This document shows, piece after piece, positions 1 through 8,455 of a DNA stretch of 55,814 bases. Numbering within the stretch: position 1 is the first letter of the stretch; every line of letters starts with the position of its first letter. The DNA comes from Rhodospirillaceae bacterium BRH_c57 (GTDB lineage: Bacteria > Pseudomonadota > Alphaproteobacteria > Rhodospirillales > Rhodospirillaceae). The translations under genes were made by a program, and so were the position numbers. The stretch lies in the NCBI GenBank assembly GCA_000961745.1, contig LAEA01000220.1:1-55814 (forward strand). Direction: 5' to 3'. Under the pieces are notes generated by a model. That model was not told the origin of the DNA, did not search any database, and was given only the letters and a program-made list of their open reading frames with translations.

Positions 1-1
1 A

Positions 2-124
2 ACCCCCGTTTCCGCGCCGGCCGATCATGTCGGTGACGCCACCAATATGATCGTGAGACGGCCCCACCGCAAAACCTGCCTCGCTATGCAGTCGCAAGCC
101 GAGGCCCCAACGACGGAGATTTGA
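2..124 (+). other. possible C-terminal end of a gene cut by the window edge
   Basis: One forward frame is open from the first bases to a TGA at 122-124, five bases before the next small ORF. About 40 codons are visible, with no recognisable motif. It may be the tail of another gene of the integrated element, but an open frame this short in high-GC DNA can occur by chance. Confidence 0.2.
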
Positions 125-128
125 GACA

Positions 129-380
129 ATGGCGGTCATCATCAGCGCAAACAGCAGTCGTTTGGACGACGGACCCCTGGCTCTCGGAATCGAGCGCTTC
201 GAGGGACCGAATGGCAAGAGCCTTTGGCGGCTTAAAGTCAGCCGCTATTGCGGCGGAGCGCCGTTGCTGGAGCAGGACCTGACCACCGAAGGTGCCAGGG
301 CTCTGCGGACGTTCGCTGATCGCGCTCTGGAGGCGCTGACCACCGATGGCGGGCGGTCCACTGCCACCACCGACGCCTGA
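129..380 (+). CDS. hypothetical small protein of the integrated element
   Basis: This encodes 83 residues with no family I recognise. The ATG follows a GGAG-type ribosome binding site (ggagatttgagaca). The product is soluble-looking, with a mixed strand/helix pattern, one Cys, and a Thr/Asp-rich tail. It is the first of three co-directional small ORFs leading to an excisionase-like gene and an integrase, which suggests an accessory gene of a phage or integrative element. No function can be assigned. Confidence 0.5.
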   Translation: MAVIISANSSRLDDGPLALGIERFEGPNGKSLWRLKVSRYCGGAPLLEQDLTTEGARALRTFADRALEALTTDGGRSTATTDA

Positions 381-400
381 CCCACACCAGCGAGGACACC

Positions 401-742
401 ATGTGCAATTACCAACTAGGCACCATCGAATGTCGCGGTGACGGCTATCTGTGGGACGCTGACTGTGACGGATACGCCCCCAACGAAGCCGACCATCCGT
501 GCCCATCGTGCAACGTCCAAACCTTCTTGCAGCGGTCCAAAGAGGACGCTGAGACGACCAGTGAGTGGTCCACCATGACGGCGCACGGCACGGGCGCGGA
601 CATCTGGCGCTGCGCTGTTGCGACCGCCGAGCGCGAGGCCCCCGACGATGCGGCGGCTGCCCTGCGGAAGATCGGCACAGTGCTCGCCCTGGCAGGCGAG
701 GATGGTGTCGTGCCGTTCTGCTACAGCCAAGCTGGTGCATAA
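401..742 (+). CDS. hypothetical Cys-rich small protein of the integrated element
   Basis: This encodes 113 residues of unknown function. Six cysteines lie in the first half, including a CPSC pair near residue 33, plus CNYQ at the start and C10 and C20. That could be a small zinc- or disulfide-bound fold, but no known finger matches. The start is supported by GCGAGGACACC just upstream. A nearly identical leader (GCGAGGACGCC) precedes the next ORF, so the two genes share translation signals and probably one transcript. Confidence 0.5.
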   Translation: MCNYQLGTIECRGDGYLWDADCDGYAPNEADHPCPSCNVQTFLQRSKEDAETTSEWSTMTAHGTGADIWRCAVATAEREAPDDAAAALRKIGTVLALAGEDGVVPFCYSQAGA

Positions 743-760
743 ACGAGCGAGGACGCCAGC

Positions 761-1024
761 ATGAGCATGGAGTGCAGCCTGTGCGAACAGGACGCCCGGG
801 CCGGGCACGATGAAACCTGTCCCCACTACAAACGCCCGATCATCCGCCACGACGATGTGGTGCCGACGCCTGCTGATATCGCCAGCCAGATCATGCGCCT
901 AGAGGCGGCCGACGAGGTGCACCGCGAAGCCCAGATCGTCAACATCCTGGCCGAGTGGGCGACGGACGTGGCGGTCAAGGCCATCGCCGATGGGCTCGAT
1001 CACGACCACGACCACGACGCATAA
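761..1024 (+). CDS. hypothetical small protein with Cys/His motif
   Basis: This encodes 87 residues. The N-terminus has CSLC (residues 5-8) followed by CPHY near residue 20, giving three Cys and a His in a spacing that could bind one metal. The middle is acidic and helical, and the C-terminus is a His/Asp run (HDHDHD). It is preceded by GAGCGAGGACGCC. It is unrecognised and is co-directional with the excisionase/integrase genes. Confidence 0.5.
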   Translation: MSMECSLCEQDARAGHDETCPHYKRPIIRHDDVVPTPADIASQIMRLEAADEVHREAQIVNILAEWATDVAVKAIADGLDHDHDHDA

Positions 1025-1082
1025 ACGAGGGCTTCCGCCCCACCAACCTGTAAGCAACCGTTACAAGTTCACGAGGCCGATC

Positions 1083-1421
1083 ATGACCGCTGCCATAGAC
1101 ATCCGCACAGCCGACCGTCCTATGACCGTCTCGCAATTCGCGGGCCTTTATGGCTATGCTGAGCAGACGGTCTACAACATGATCGCCAAGGGGGAGTTGG
1201 GATGCCTGCGCCGTCCAGGGTGCAGCATCCGCATCCTTCCCCGTCATATCACCACCTGGGAGTCGCGCTACGAATGCCCCGCCGCCCCGCCGCCGACGCA
1301 ACCCCCCGCCTCGTCCGAATCCCTGGCCGGCGGCCCTGGTACATTCGGTGGAGTGAGCCCGGCAGCCGCCGCAGCCAGGTCGTCAGCACAAGCACGGAGG
1401 ATGAAGCGGAAGCAAGGCTAG
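1083..1421 (+). CDS. excisionase-like / MerR-type HTH DNA-binding protein
   Basis: From the ATG at 1083 the protein is 112 residues. Residues about 14-60 resemble the winged HTH of excisionase/AlpA-like proteins: SQFAGLYGYAEQTVYNMI is the helix-turn-helix, followed by a GELGCLRR wing and a RILPRHITTW tail. Proteins of this type bend DNA at att sites and direct the integrase towards excision. The last ~50 residues are Pro/Ala/Arg-rich low complexity and overlap the integrase gene in another frame. They may only be an accidental extension caused by lack of stops. An in-frame upstream start at 990 is less likely because it overlaps the preceding gene. Confidence 0.6.
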   Translation: MTAAIDIRTADRPMTVSQFAGLYGYAEQTVYNMIAKGELGCLRRPGCSIRILPRHITTWESRYECPAAPPPTQPPASSESLAGGPGTFGGVSPAAAAARSSAQARRMKRKQG

Positions 1422-2416
1422 TCCTGGCAGACTGGCTGATCGGCCGCACGGCCCCGCCGCAATCCCCGACCATCAGATGGTTCCTTGATCAGCGCGCCGC
1501 ACAGTTCCAAACCACGGCCCCTGACGGCACCCAGCAGATAGAGTCGCGCATCCGGTCGTTCCACGCCCGCTTGTCGGCGTACTTCGGGGACTATCGCCCA
1601 GACCAGCTTTCCGAGGCCCTGCTGCGCCGCTACCTCGGCACCCGCCCCCCATCGGCCGGACGCCGGGAAATGGAAGAACTGCGCGCCGCCATTCCCACCA
1701 AGCTGCGGGCCTGCGATTTCCCCCTCCCCGCCCCCCGGCCGCCGCGTGAACGGTTCCTCAGTCGGGACGAGGCCCGCGCTCTGCTGGCCGCCGCGCAGAC
1801 GCACCACGTCCAGCTTTTCATTCTGTTGGGCATGACCACCGGCCAGCGGGCCGGGTCCATCCTTGATCTGACATGGGATCGCGTTCAATGGGATGCCGGC
1901 GTGCTGGACTTCCGCAACCCGGATAAGGGCGAAAACCGCAAGCGGCGCGGCGTCTGCCCGGTGGATGCCCGCGTAATGGCAACCCTGCGCGAGGCCCGCG
2001 AGGTAGCGCTAACCGATCACGTCATCGAGTACAATGGGCAGGCGGTGGCCTCGGTCAAAAAGGCGTTCGAGCGGGCAGCCATCGCGGCGGGCCTGTGCGA
2101 GCCGACCGGCCGGGTAGACGCCAAAGGCAAGCCGCTCGTGCACGCGACGGCCAGCCCCCACACGATGAAACACTCGGTCATTTCGTGGCTGGCCATGGAC
2201 GGCTGGACCGTGGACGCCATCGCCGATTTCACCTCGACCGACGAAAAGACGGTCAAGCGCATCTATCGCAAGGTCAATCCGGGATACCTGCGCGACCTCG
2301 CCACGACGCTGGGCGACGGCCTCCTTGGAGACGGCTTAACCACTCCGTTCCAGGCTCCAAAGCGTGATAAGTGCCTACACCGTAGGCACAAATCAAAGCA
2401 GGCAGTGACAGCTTAA
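1274..2416 (+). CDS. int: tyrosine recombinase / phage-type integrase
   Basis: Residues ~10-60 form an Arm-binding-like domain (PWYIRWSEPGSRR), then a core-binding region, then the catalytic domain. The recombinase signature is visible: TGQRAGSILDLTW (Arg I), KGENRKRR (beta-hairpin Lys), HTMKHS (H-x-x-K/R box, Lys in place of the usual Arg) and a C-terminal RIYRKVNP carrying the Tyr nucleophile. From ATG 1274 it is 380 residues; ATG 1202 would add 24 unlikely residues. It overlaps the excisionase-like gene by about 148 bp. The stop lies 15 bp from the CCA end of tRNA-Val, the classic position for an integrase of a tRNA-targeting element. The Lys in box II is a mild deviation from H-x-x-R. Confidence 0.88.
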   Translation: MPRRPAADATPRLVRIPGRRPWYIRWSEPGSRRSQVVSTSTEDEAEARLVLADWLIGRTAPPQSPTIRWFLDQRAAQFQTTAPDGTQQIESRIRSFHARLSAYFGDYRPDQLSEALLRRYLGTRPPSAGRREMEELRAAIPTKLRACDFPLPAPRPPRERFLSRDEARALLAAAQTHHVQLFILLGMTTGQRAGSILDLTWDRVQWDAGVLDFRNPDKGENRKRRGVCPVDARVMATLREAREVALTDHVIEYNGQAVASVKKAFERAAIAAGLCEPTGRVDAKGKPLVHATASPHTMKHSVISWLAMDGWTVDAIADFTSTDEKTVKRIYRKVNPGYLRDLATTLGDGLLGDGLTTPFQAPKRDKCLHRRHKSKQAVTA

Positions 2417-2431
2417 GTCATTGATTTTAAA

Positions 2432-2450
2432 TGGTGGGCGGTGACGGGCT
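2432..2450. other. candidate attachment site (tRNA-Val 3' end)
   Basis: The integrase gene ends at 2416 and points at the 3' end of the tRNA gene. Elements of this kind recombine within the tRNA 3' portion and rebuild it on integration. The tRNA here is intact including an encoded CCA. I find no second copy of this 3' sequence in the first 2.4 kb, so the other att site must lie left of the window if the element is complete. Exact core limits cannot be seen. Confidence 0.45.
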
Positions 2451-2507
2451 CGAACCGCCGACCCTCTCGGTGTAAACGAGATGCTCTACCAACTGAGCTA
2501 ACCGCCC
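2432..2507 (-). tRNA. tRNA-Val (anticodon UAC)
   Basis: On the minus strand the 76-nt sequence folds as a tRNA. The acceptor stem is GGGCGGT/ACCGCCC, the D-arm is GCTC..GAGC, and the anticodon stem TCTCG/CGAGA has loop TTTACAC, giving anticodon TAC. The T-arm contains GGTTCGAGCC, with discriminator A and an encoded CCA. It reads GUA/GUG valine codons and lies upstream of hupB in the same orientation. Confidence 0.96.
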
Positions 2508-2647
2508 GATAAAGGACTTGCCCCATGGGGCAGCCCGCATTCAATAGCGCACCCGGCGGCGCCTTGCAACGGCGCAAAAACGAGAGAAGACGCCCGCTCC
2601 TTCTGAGCTAGCGCCTTCTTGCAAAATCACGGTGGCCGTGGACCGTC

Positions 2648-2920
2648 TTAGTTGACGGCGTCCTTCAGGCCCTTGCCAGCCTTAAACTTCGGCTGCTTGG
2701 ACGCCGCGATGGCGATTTTTTCGCCGGTGCGCGGGTTACGGCCTTCGCTGGCGGCGCGTTCGGCAACACTGAACGTGCCGAACCCCACCAAGCGCACTTC
2801 GCTGCCGCCCTTCAGCGCGCCGGAAATGGCGTCAAAGACGCTGTCGACGGCCTTGCCGGCGTCGCTCTTGGACAGACCGCTACTTTCCGCAACCGCGGCA
2901 ACCAGATCGTTCTTGTTCAC
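2648..2920 (-). CDS. hupB: DNA-binding protein HU
   Basis: This 90-residue protein is the standard HU length. It shows the N-terminal NKNDLVAAVAE helix, VRLVGFGTFSV and the DNA-intercalating arm GRNPRTGEKIAIAAS, ending in KFKAGKGLKDAVN. I start it at the GTG at 2918-2920, behind GAGGGGACC; the ORF continues upstream but those residues do not match the family. HU compacts DNA and bends it during replication and repair. Its place after lon is typical of proteobacteria. Confidence 0.96.
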   Translation of the reverse strand: MNKNDLVAAVAESSGLSKSDAGKAVDSVFDAISGALKGGSEVRLVGFGTFSVAERAASEGRNPRTGEKIAIAASKQPKFKAGKGLKDAVN

Positions 2921-3272
2921 GTGAGGGTCCCCTCTGCTATGTCCTGCCGACTTAAGCTGATAGCGAACGTTTCTTGTCCGAATCGGCGCTGCCGCACCGC
3001 TTTCGATGGCAGGAAGTGTAAGCATCGCCCTTCCGCGGCGTCAATGCACTACGCCGCCTGAGGCCTTGTTTTCCGCTATTTCTGGTACCTCAGGGTGCCA
3101 TTCTGCCAGTCGCAACTGCAATCCTGCCGGGATAATGGTGTTGACGAGGGCATAGTCTTTTAGAACCGTTGCAGAACAGCCACACTCAGCGACCATCACG
3201 CCAATGCCGCCCAGCGAGTCGCAAAAAAAGCCCGGCCTCCAAGGGCCGGGCTTCAACGTCGTATGCAGAAGG
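2921..3272. other. intergenic region, hupB leader and lon terminator
   Basis: This 352-bp gap holds the hupB ribosome binding site and presumably its promoter at the left, and the lon terminator hairpin at the right. A 71-codon minus-strand frame runs through the terminator hairpin and looks accidental. Nothing else is identifiable. Confidence 0.5.
3223..3252 (-). terminator. rho-independent terminator of lon
   Basis: On the minus strand AGCCCGGCC-cttgga-GGCCGGGCT forms a perfect 9-bp stem followed by a run of seven T. It lies 21 bp downstream of the lon stop. Confidence 0.9.
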
Positions 3273-5687
3273 TCAGTGGGTCAGGACAGCATCGTCCGTA
3301 CCGCCTTCACTCCGCTTGTTGGGCGGCACGTCCTCGGGCTCTTCCCACTCGATCGGCACAAGCTTCTGGGACAGGGCGTGCTCCATGACCTCGTCAACCG
3401 TGCCGACCGGGATGATCTTGAGCCCCTTCTTCACGTTGTCGGGAATCTCAGGCAGATCCTTCTCGTTCTCCTTGGGAATGAGTACGGTCTTGATGCCGCC
3501 ACGCAGCGCCGCCAACAGCTTTTCCTTCAGGCCGCCGATGGCCAGGACGCGGCCACGCAGCGTGATCTCGCCGGTCATGGCGATATCGGCCCGCACCTTG
3601 TTGCCGGTCAGGGCGGACACGATGGCAACGCACATGGCGATACCAGCCGACGGGCCGTCCTTGGGCGTGGCGCCTTCGGGAACGTGGACGTGGATGTCCT
3701 TCTTTTCGAACACCGTCGGCTTGATGCCAAAGCTGATGGCGCGGGCACGGGTATAGGATCGCGCTGCCTCGATCGACTCCTTCATCACGTCGCCAAGCTG
3801 CCCGGTCAGGGTGAACTTGCCCTTGCCGGGAACGGTGATGGCCTCGATCGACAGCAGATCGCCGCCAACCTCGGTCCAGGCCAGTCCGGTGACGACACCG
3901 CACAGGTCTTCCATCTCCGCCTCGCCATAGCGATAGCGGCGCACACCAGCGTACTTTTCCAGGTTCTCGGACGTCACGGCGACCGTCTTCAGGTCACCCA
4001 TGAGGATTTCCTTGACCGCCTTGCGGGTCAGGTTGGCGATCTCGCGCTCAAGGTTACGCACCCCGGCTTCCCGCGAGTAATAGCGGATGAGGTCACGCAG
4101 CGCAGAGTCCGTAACCTGCCATTCCCCCTTCTTCAGGCCATGCGCCTCTTCCTGCTTGCGGATGAGGTGGTGGCGGGCGATCTCGATCTTCTCGTCCTCG
4201 GTGTAGCCAGCCAGACGGATGATCTCCATGCGGTCCAGCAACGGCTGGGGCATGCGCAGAGAGTTGGCCGTGCACACGAACATGACGTCGGACAGGTCGT
4301 AATCGACCTCCAGGTAGTGATCCTGGAACGTGGCGTTCTGCTCGGGGTCCAGGACCTCCAGCAGGGCCGAGGACGGGTCCCCGCGCCAATCCGACCCCAG
4401 CTTGTCCACCTCGTCGAGAAGGAACAGCGGGTTGGACGTCTTGGCCTTCTTCATGCCGTGGATGACCTTGCCGGGCATGGACCCGATGTAGGTCCGCCGG
4501 TGGCCGCGGATTTCGGACTCGTCGCGCACGCCGCCGAGACTCATGCGCACGAAGTTGCGCCCCGTGGCTCTGGCGATGGACTTGCCGAGCGACGTCTTGC
4601 CGACGCCGGGCGGCCCGACGAGGCACAGGATCGGCCCCTTGAGCTTCTTGGTCCGCGCCTGCACGGCCAAGTATTCCAGGATGCGCTCCTTGACCTTCTC
4701 CAGGCCGAAGTGGTCGGCGTCGAGAACCTTCTGGGCCTCGCGGATGTCGTTGCGGACGCGCGACCGCTTCTGCCAGGGAATGGACAGGATCCAGTCCAGG
4801 TAGTTGCGGACCACAGTGGCCTCGGCCGACATCGGGCTCATGGAGCGCAGCTTCTTCAGCTCGGCGTCGGCCTTTTCGCGGGCTTCCTTGGACAGCTTGG
4901 TCTTCTTGATGCGGTCTTCGAGTTCGGCCGCCTCGTCCTTGCCGTCCTCGCCCTCGCCGAGTTCCTTCTGAATGGCCTTGAGCTGCTCGTTCAGATAGTA
5001 CTCGCGCTGGGTTTTTTCCATCTGGCGCTTGACCCGGTTGCGGATCTTCTTCTCCACCTGGAGAACCCCGATCTCGCTTTCCATGTGGCCATAGACGCGC
5101 TCAAGACGCTCGGCAACGGAGCCGAGTTCCAGAAGATCCTGCTTGTCAGCGATCTTCAGCGACAGGTGGCTGGCCACCGTGTCGGCGAGTTTCGCCGGAT
5201 CCTCGATCTGGTTGACCGACACCAGGACTTCGGGCGGGATCTTCTTGTTGAGCTTGATGTACTGCTCGAACTGCGAGATCACCGAGCGCGACAGGGCTTC
5301 AAGCTCCTGCGTCTCGCCGTCCGCGTCCTCGATCACCTCGGCCGTCGCCTCGAAGAACTCTTCGCGGTCGGTGTAGCCGGTGATGCGCGCCCGCTGGCCG
5401 CCCTCGACCAGCACCTTCACGGTGCCATCGGGCAGCTTGAGCAGTTGCAGCACGGTTGAAACGGTTCCGACGGTATAAATATCGTCGGGGTTGGGATCGT
5501 CCTGCGCCGCGTTCTTCTGGGCGACCAGGAGGATCTGCTTGTCGTCGGTCATCACGTCTTCGAGCGCACGCACGCTCTTGTCACGTCCCACGAACAGGGG
5601 AACGATCATGTGAGGAAAGACGACGATGTCCCGCAGCGGCAGGACCGGGAAATTCTGGCTTCGGCCGGTCTCCACGACAAACCTCAT
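3273..5687 (-). CDS. lon: ATP-dependent protease Lon
   Basis: Lon is a cytosolic serine protease that degrades misfolded and short-lived regulatory proteins. The order of domains is complete: N-terminal substrate domain ([20 protein letters not shown]), central coiled coil, AAA+ module with Walker [10 protein letters not shown] and Walker [10 protein letters not shown], then protease domain with the Ser in [11 protein letters not shown] and the Lys in [13 protein letters not shown] start at ATG 5687 (804 residues, usual length); an in-frame GTG at 5720 would add 11 residues that do not look like Lon. The C-terminal tail after the protease domain is polar and variable. As in many bacteria it follows clpX. 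Confidence 0.97.
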   Translation of the reverse strand: MRFVVETGRSQNFPVLPLRDIVVFPHMIVPLFVGRDKSVRALEDVMTDDKQILLVAQKNAAQDDPNPDDIYTVGTVSTVLQLLKLPDGTVKVLVEGGQRARITGYTDREEFFEATAEVIEDADGETQELEALSRSVISQFEQYIKLNKKIPPEVLVSVNQIEDPAKLADTVASHLSLKIADKQDLLELGSVAERLERVYGHMESEIGVLQVEKKIRNRVKRQMEKTQREYYLNEQLKAIQKELGEGEDGKDEAAELEDRIKKTKLSKEAREKADAELKKLRSMSPMSAEATVVRNYLDWILSIPWQKRSRVRNDIREAQKVLDADHFGLEKVKERILEYLAVQARTKKLKGPILCLVGPPGVGKTSLGKSIARATGRNFVRMSLGGVRDESEIRGHRRTYIGSMPGKVIHGMKKAKTSNPLFLLDEVDKLGSDWRGDPSSALLEVLDPEQNATFQDHYLEVDYDLSDVMFVCTANSLRMPQPLLDRMEIIRLAGYTEDEKIEIARHHLIRKQEEAHGLKKGEWQVTDSALRDLIRYYSREAGVRNLEREIANLTRKAVKEILMGDLKTVAVTSENLEKYAGVRRYRYGEAEMEDLCGVVTGLAWTEVGGDLLSIEAITVPGKGKFTLTGQLGDVMKESIEAARSYTRARAISFGIKPTVFEKKDIHVHVPEGATPKDGPSAGIAMCVAIVSALTGNKVRADIAMTGEITLRGRVLAIGGLKEKLLAALRGGIKTVLIPKENEKDLPEIPDNVKKGLKIIPVGTVDEVMEHALSQKLVPIEWEEPEDVPPNKRSEGGTDDAVLTH

Positions 5688-6016
5688 CGGTAGTGGCGCG
5701 CAACCTGCTGGCCGCCGCACCGGGTTGAAAAATTTGGACCGGACAACGCGCCGACCCGAGCAATCTTCGATATAGGGAGGATGCCCGCCGTTTGGCTAGG
5801 CCTTGACAGTCACCTCTGTCCGCTTTGTTGGCTGGCGCAGTGCGCAGAACCGCAGGCACATCGGCTGAACCGTCATTCCGGAGGGCTTACGCCCCACCCG
5901 GTTCCGCGTCGGCCCCGTCCATGGGTACCGCCGCTTTCCCCCCTTCGCCCACCGCGCCGGAGGATGTTGGCGGGGTCCCGACATGGGGGACCCCGCCAGT
6001 CTCTTCCGTCAGCGCG
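5688..6016. other. clpX-lon intergenic region with clpX hairpin
   Basis: This 329-bp gap contains a strong hairpin at 5968-5998 near clpX and the likely lon promoter region to its left. A CCCTATAT stretch (minus strand, about 5770) is a possible -10 of a heat-shock promoter, but no convincing -35 could be matched. Confidence 0.4.
5968..5998 (-). terminator. probable clpX terminator hairpin
   Basis: TGGCGGGGTCCC and GGGACCCCGCCA form a perfect 12-bp stem with a 7-nt loop, 18 bp past the clpX stop. There is no T-tract, so it may be a weak or rho-assisted terminator, or an RNA-stabilising hairpin. Confidence 0.55.
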
Positions 6017-7279
6017 TCAGGCGCTCGACCCCATCTCTTCCGAACGGTCGGAGTAGATAATCAAGGGCTTGGCCCTCTGTTCGGCCGCTTCCCGGTTCAC
6101 CACCACTTCCTCCAGACCCTCCAGGGTCGGCAGGTCGAACATGGTGTCGAGCAGAATGGCCTCCAGGATGGAGCGCAGGCCGCGCGCGCCGGTCTTGCGG
6201 GCAATCGCCTTTTTGGCGACGGTCTTCAAGGCGTCCTCGTTGAACGACAGGCGCGCGTTTTCCATTTCGAAGAGGCGCTGGTACTGCTTGACCAGGGCAT
6301 TCTTGGGCTGGGTCAGGATCTCGATGAGGGCAGCCTCGTCAAGGTCTTCCAGCGTCGCGATGATCGGCAAACGGCCGACGAATTCGGGGATCAGGCCGTA
6401 CTTCAGCAGATCCTCGGGCTCCACCTCGCGGAGGAGTTCGCCAGTCTTGCGCTGCTCCGGGTCGCGGACGTCAGCCCCAAAGCCGATCGACGTGCCCTTG
6501 CCACGCTGGCTGATGATCTTGTCCAGGCCGGCGAACGCGCCACCGACGATGAACAGGATGTTGGTGGTATCGACCTGCAGGAACTCCTGCTGCGGATGCT
6601 TGCGCCCGCCCTGCGGCGGCACGGAGGCGACGGTGCCTTCCATGATCTTGAGCAGCGCCTGCTGCACGCCCTCGCCCGAAACGTCGCGGGTGATGGACGG
6701 ATTGTCCGACTTGCGCGAGATCTTGTCGATCTCGTCGATGTAGACGATGCCGCGCTGGGCCCGCTCGACGTTGTAGTCGGCGGACTGCAACAGCTTGAGG
6801 ATGATGTTCTCGACATCCTCGCCGACATAGCCGGCTTCGGTCAGCGTGGTGGCGTCGGCCATGGTGAACGGCACATCCAGGATGCGCGCCAAGGTCTGGG
6901 CCAGCAACGTCTTGCCGCAGCCGGTCGGGCCGACCAGCAGGATGTTCGACTTGGCGATCTCGATCTCGTTCTTGCCGCCCGCCGTCAACCGCTTGTAGTG
7001 GTTGTGCACGGCAACCGACAGCACACGCTTGGCATGGGACTGCCCGATCACATAGTCATCGAGCACCGCCTTGATGTCACGGGGAGTCGGCACGCCGTCG
7101 CGGGACTTCACGAGATGCGTTTTATGCTCCTCGCGAATGATGTCCATGCACAGTTCGACGCACTCGTCACAGATGAACACCGTGGGGCCCGCGATGAGTT
7201 TGCGCACTTCGTGCTGGCTCTTGCCGCAGAACGAGCAGTAGAGGGTGTTCTTGGAGTCGCCGCCAGAAGACTTGCTCAT
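6017..7279 (-). CDS. clpX: ATP-dependent Clp protease ATP-binding subunit ClpX
   Basis: ClpX is the AAA+ unfoldase that recognises tagged substrates and feeds them to ClpP. The N-terminal zinc-binding domain has C15-x2-C18 and C37-x2-C40. The AAA module has Walker A GPTGCGKT and Walker [10 protein letters not shown]. The C-terminal small domain has the sensor-2 [10 protein letters not shown] motif. Length (420) is typical. The ATG is preceded by GGAGATACG. It lies 357 bp downstream of clpP, in the same direction, as in most proteobacteria. Confidence 0.97.
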   Translation of the reverse strand: MSKSSGGDSKNTLYCSFCGKSQHEVRKLIAGPTVFICDECVELCMDIIREEHKTHLVKSRDGVPTPRDIKAVLDDYVIGQSHAKRVLSVAVHNHYKRLTAGGKNEIEIAKSNILLVGPTGCGKTLLAQTLARILDVPFTMADATTLTEAGYVGEDVENIILKLLQSADYNVERAQRGIVYIDEIDKISRKSDNPSITRDVSGEGVQQALLKIMEGTVASVPPQGGRKHPQQEFLQVDTTNILFIVGGAFAGLDKIISQRGKGTSIGFGADVRDPEQRKTGELLREVEPEDLLKYGLIPEFVGRLPIIATLEDLDEAALIEILTQPKNALVKQYQRLFEMENARLSFNEDALKTVAKKAIARKTGARGLRSILEAILLDTMFDLPTLEGLEEVVVNREAAEQRAKPLIIYSDRSEEMGSSA

Positions 7280-7636
7280 CGTATCTCCACTCCATGCGAT
7301 TGTCCGACGGGGACGGCGCCCCTACCGTTTGCCACGGCTCAACCGCGAGGATTTTCGGGGCCTCCCTGAAGGCCCACACTACAAATTCATGTTAGCCGGA
7401 CGCCCGACCAACGCACAACGACAAAAAGCCGTAACGATATGGGGCACCGTATCAGAGGGCGCAACTACCGTTGTTTCAGGTGCCGAAATGCGTGTCTTGA
7501 ACCTCGCCCGATAGCATCGATGGCGCGACGCGTACGAACGACAGGAAGGATGGTTGACAAAAACGGCTCGCCGGAACCGCCCCGTCCAGCCCCCGAAGGG
7601 GCCTTGAGGGGGCGTTCCCGGCAAACCATGTCCGGA
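7280..7636. other. clpP-clpX intergenic region
   Basis: This 357-bp spacer is long enough to hold a separate clpX promoter. A GC-rich hairpin (GCCCCC/GGGGGC, 7589-7613) just past clpP could be its terminator but has no T-run. A loose inverted repeat GATA/TATC around 7436-7455 may be regulatory. No gene is supported here. Confidence 0.4.
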
Positions 7637-8287
7637 CTACTCGCCGGACTTGGGCTCGTCGGACGGAGCGGCGGGGCGGCTGGACACCACCTCGTCGATC
7701 AGGCCGAATTCCTTGGCCGCCTCGGGCACGAAGAACTTGTCGCGCTCCATGGCGTCCTCGATCACCTCGACCGGACGGCCGGTGTGATGCGCGTAGATTT
7801 CATTCAGCCGCGCCCGCAGCGACAAGATTTCCCTGGCGTGGATCTCGATATCCGCCGCCTGGCCCTGGAAACCGCCGGACGGCTGGTGGATCATGATCCG
7901 CGAGTTGGGCAGCGAGAATCGCTTTCCGGGCGCGCCCGCACACAGCAGCAACGACCCCATGGACGCAGCCTGCCCGATACACAGGGTGGCCACGCTGGGG
8001 CGGATGTACTGCATGGTGTCATACATCGCCAGACCCGACGTCACCACGCCACCCGGCGAGTTGATGTAGAAGGCGATGTCCTTGGACGGGTTCTCGGACT
8101 CGAGGTACAGGAGCTGGGCACAGATGAGGCTCGACACCCCGTCGTGAACCTGACCCGTCAGGAAGATGATGCGCTCCTTGAGGAGCCGGGAATAGATGTC
8201 GTAGGAGCGCTCGCCCCGATTGGTCTGTTCGACGACCATCGGCACCAGCGTGTTCATGTAGACGTCGTACGGATCCCGCTCTGACAT
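7637..8287 (-). CDS. clpP: ATP-dependent Clp protease proteolytic subunit ClpP
   Basis: ClpP forms the tetradecameric proteolytic chamber used by ClpX and ClpA. The catalytic triad is present: Ser109 (GQAASMGS), His134 (IMIHQPSGG) and Asp183 (MERDKFF). The oligomerisation handle is normal and the length of 216 is slightly long because of a polar C-terminal tail. It lies between tig and clpX, all on the minus strand, the standard tig-clpP-clpX-lon order. Confidence 0.97.
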   Translation of the reverse strand: MSERDPYDVYMNTLVPMVVEQTNRGERSYDIYSRLLKERIIFLTGQVHDGVSSLICAQLLYLESENPSKDIAFYINSPGGVVTSGLAMYDTMQYIRPSVATLCIGQAASMGSLLLCAGAPGKRFSLPNSRIMIHQPSGGFQGQAADIEIHAREILSLRARLNEIYAHHTGRPVEVIEDAMERDKFFVPEAAKEFGLIDEVVSSRPAAPSDEPKSGE

Positions 8288-8356
8288 TTATGCGCCTCTT
8301 GTCCTGCCGAAGAAGGAAGGGGAGTAGCCCATCTTGGACGGGCCACCCCCCGCTTT

Positions 8357-8398
8357 CAACCCTGAAACAACCTCTGGCAACCCTGAAACAGCCTCCGG
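8357..8398. repeat. 21-bp tandem duplication upstream of clpP
   Basis: Two head-to-tail 21-bp units start CAACCCTGAAACA and end CTCTGG or CTCCGG. They differ at only two positions. They lie in the tig-clpP intergenic region, 70-110 bp upstream of the clpP start. Confidence 0.9.
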
Positions 8399-8455
8399 TG
8401 TTCAGTGCGATTATGGTCGCACCCCGAATGACGTTCCACTGCCATATGGTGCGGA

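Noticed and set aside
3041-3256. 71-codon minus-strand ORF after lon
   Set aside because: It starts inside the lon terminator hairpin and has no supported start or family.
3204-5459. 751-codon open frame on the plus strand opposite lon
   Set aside because: It is a mirror of the lon reading frame in GC-rich DNA. It has no binding site or known domain, and lon itself is unmistakable.
5825-7369. 514-codon plus-strand frame opposite clpX
   Set aside because: It is a shadow of clpX with no family resemblance, although it begins in the intergenic region.
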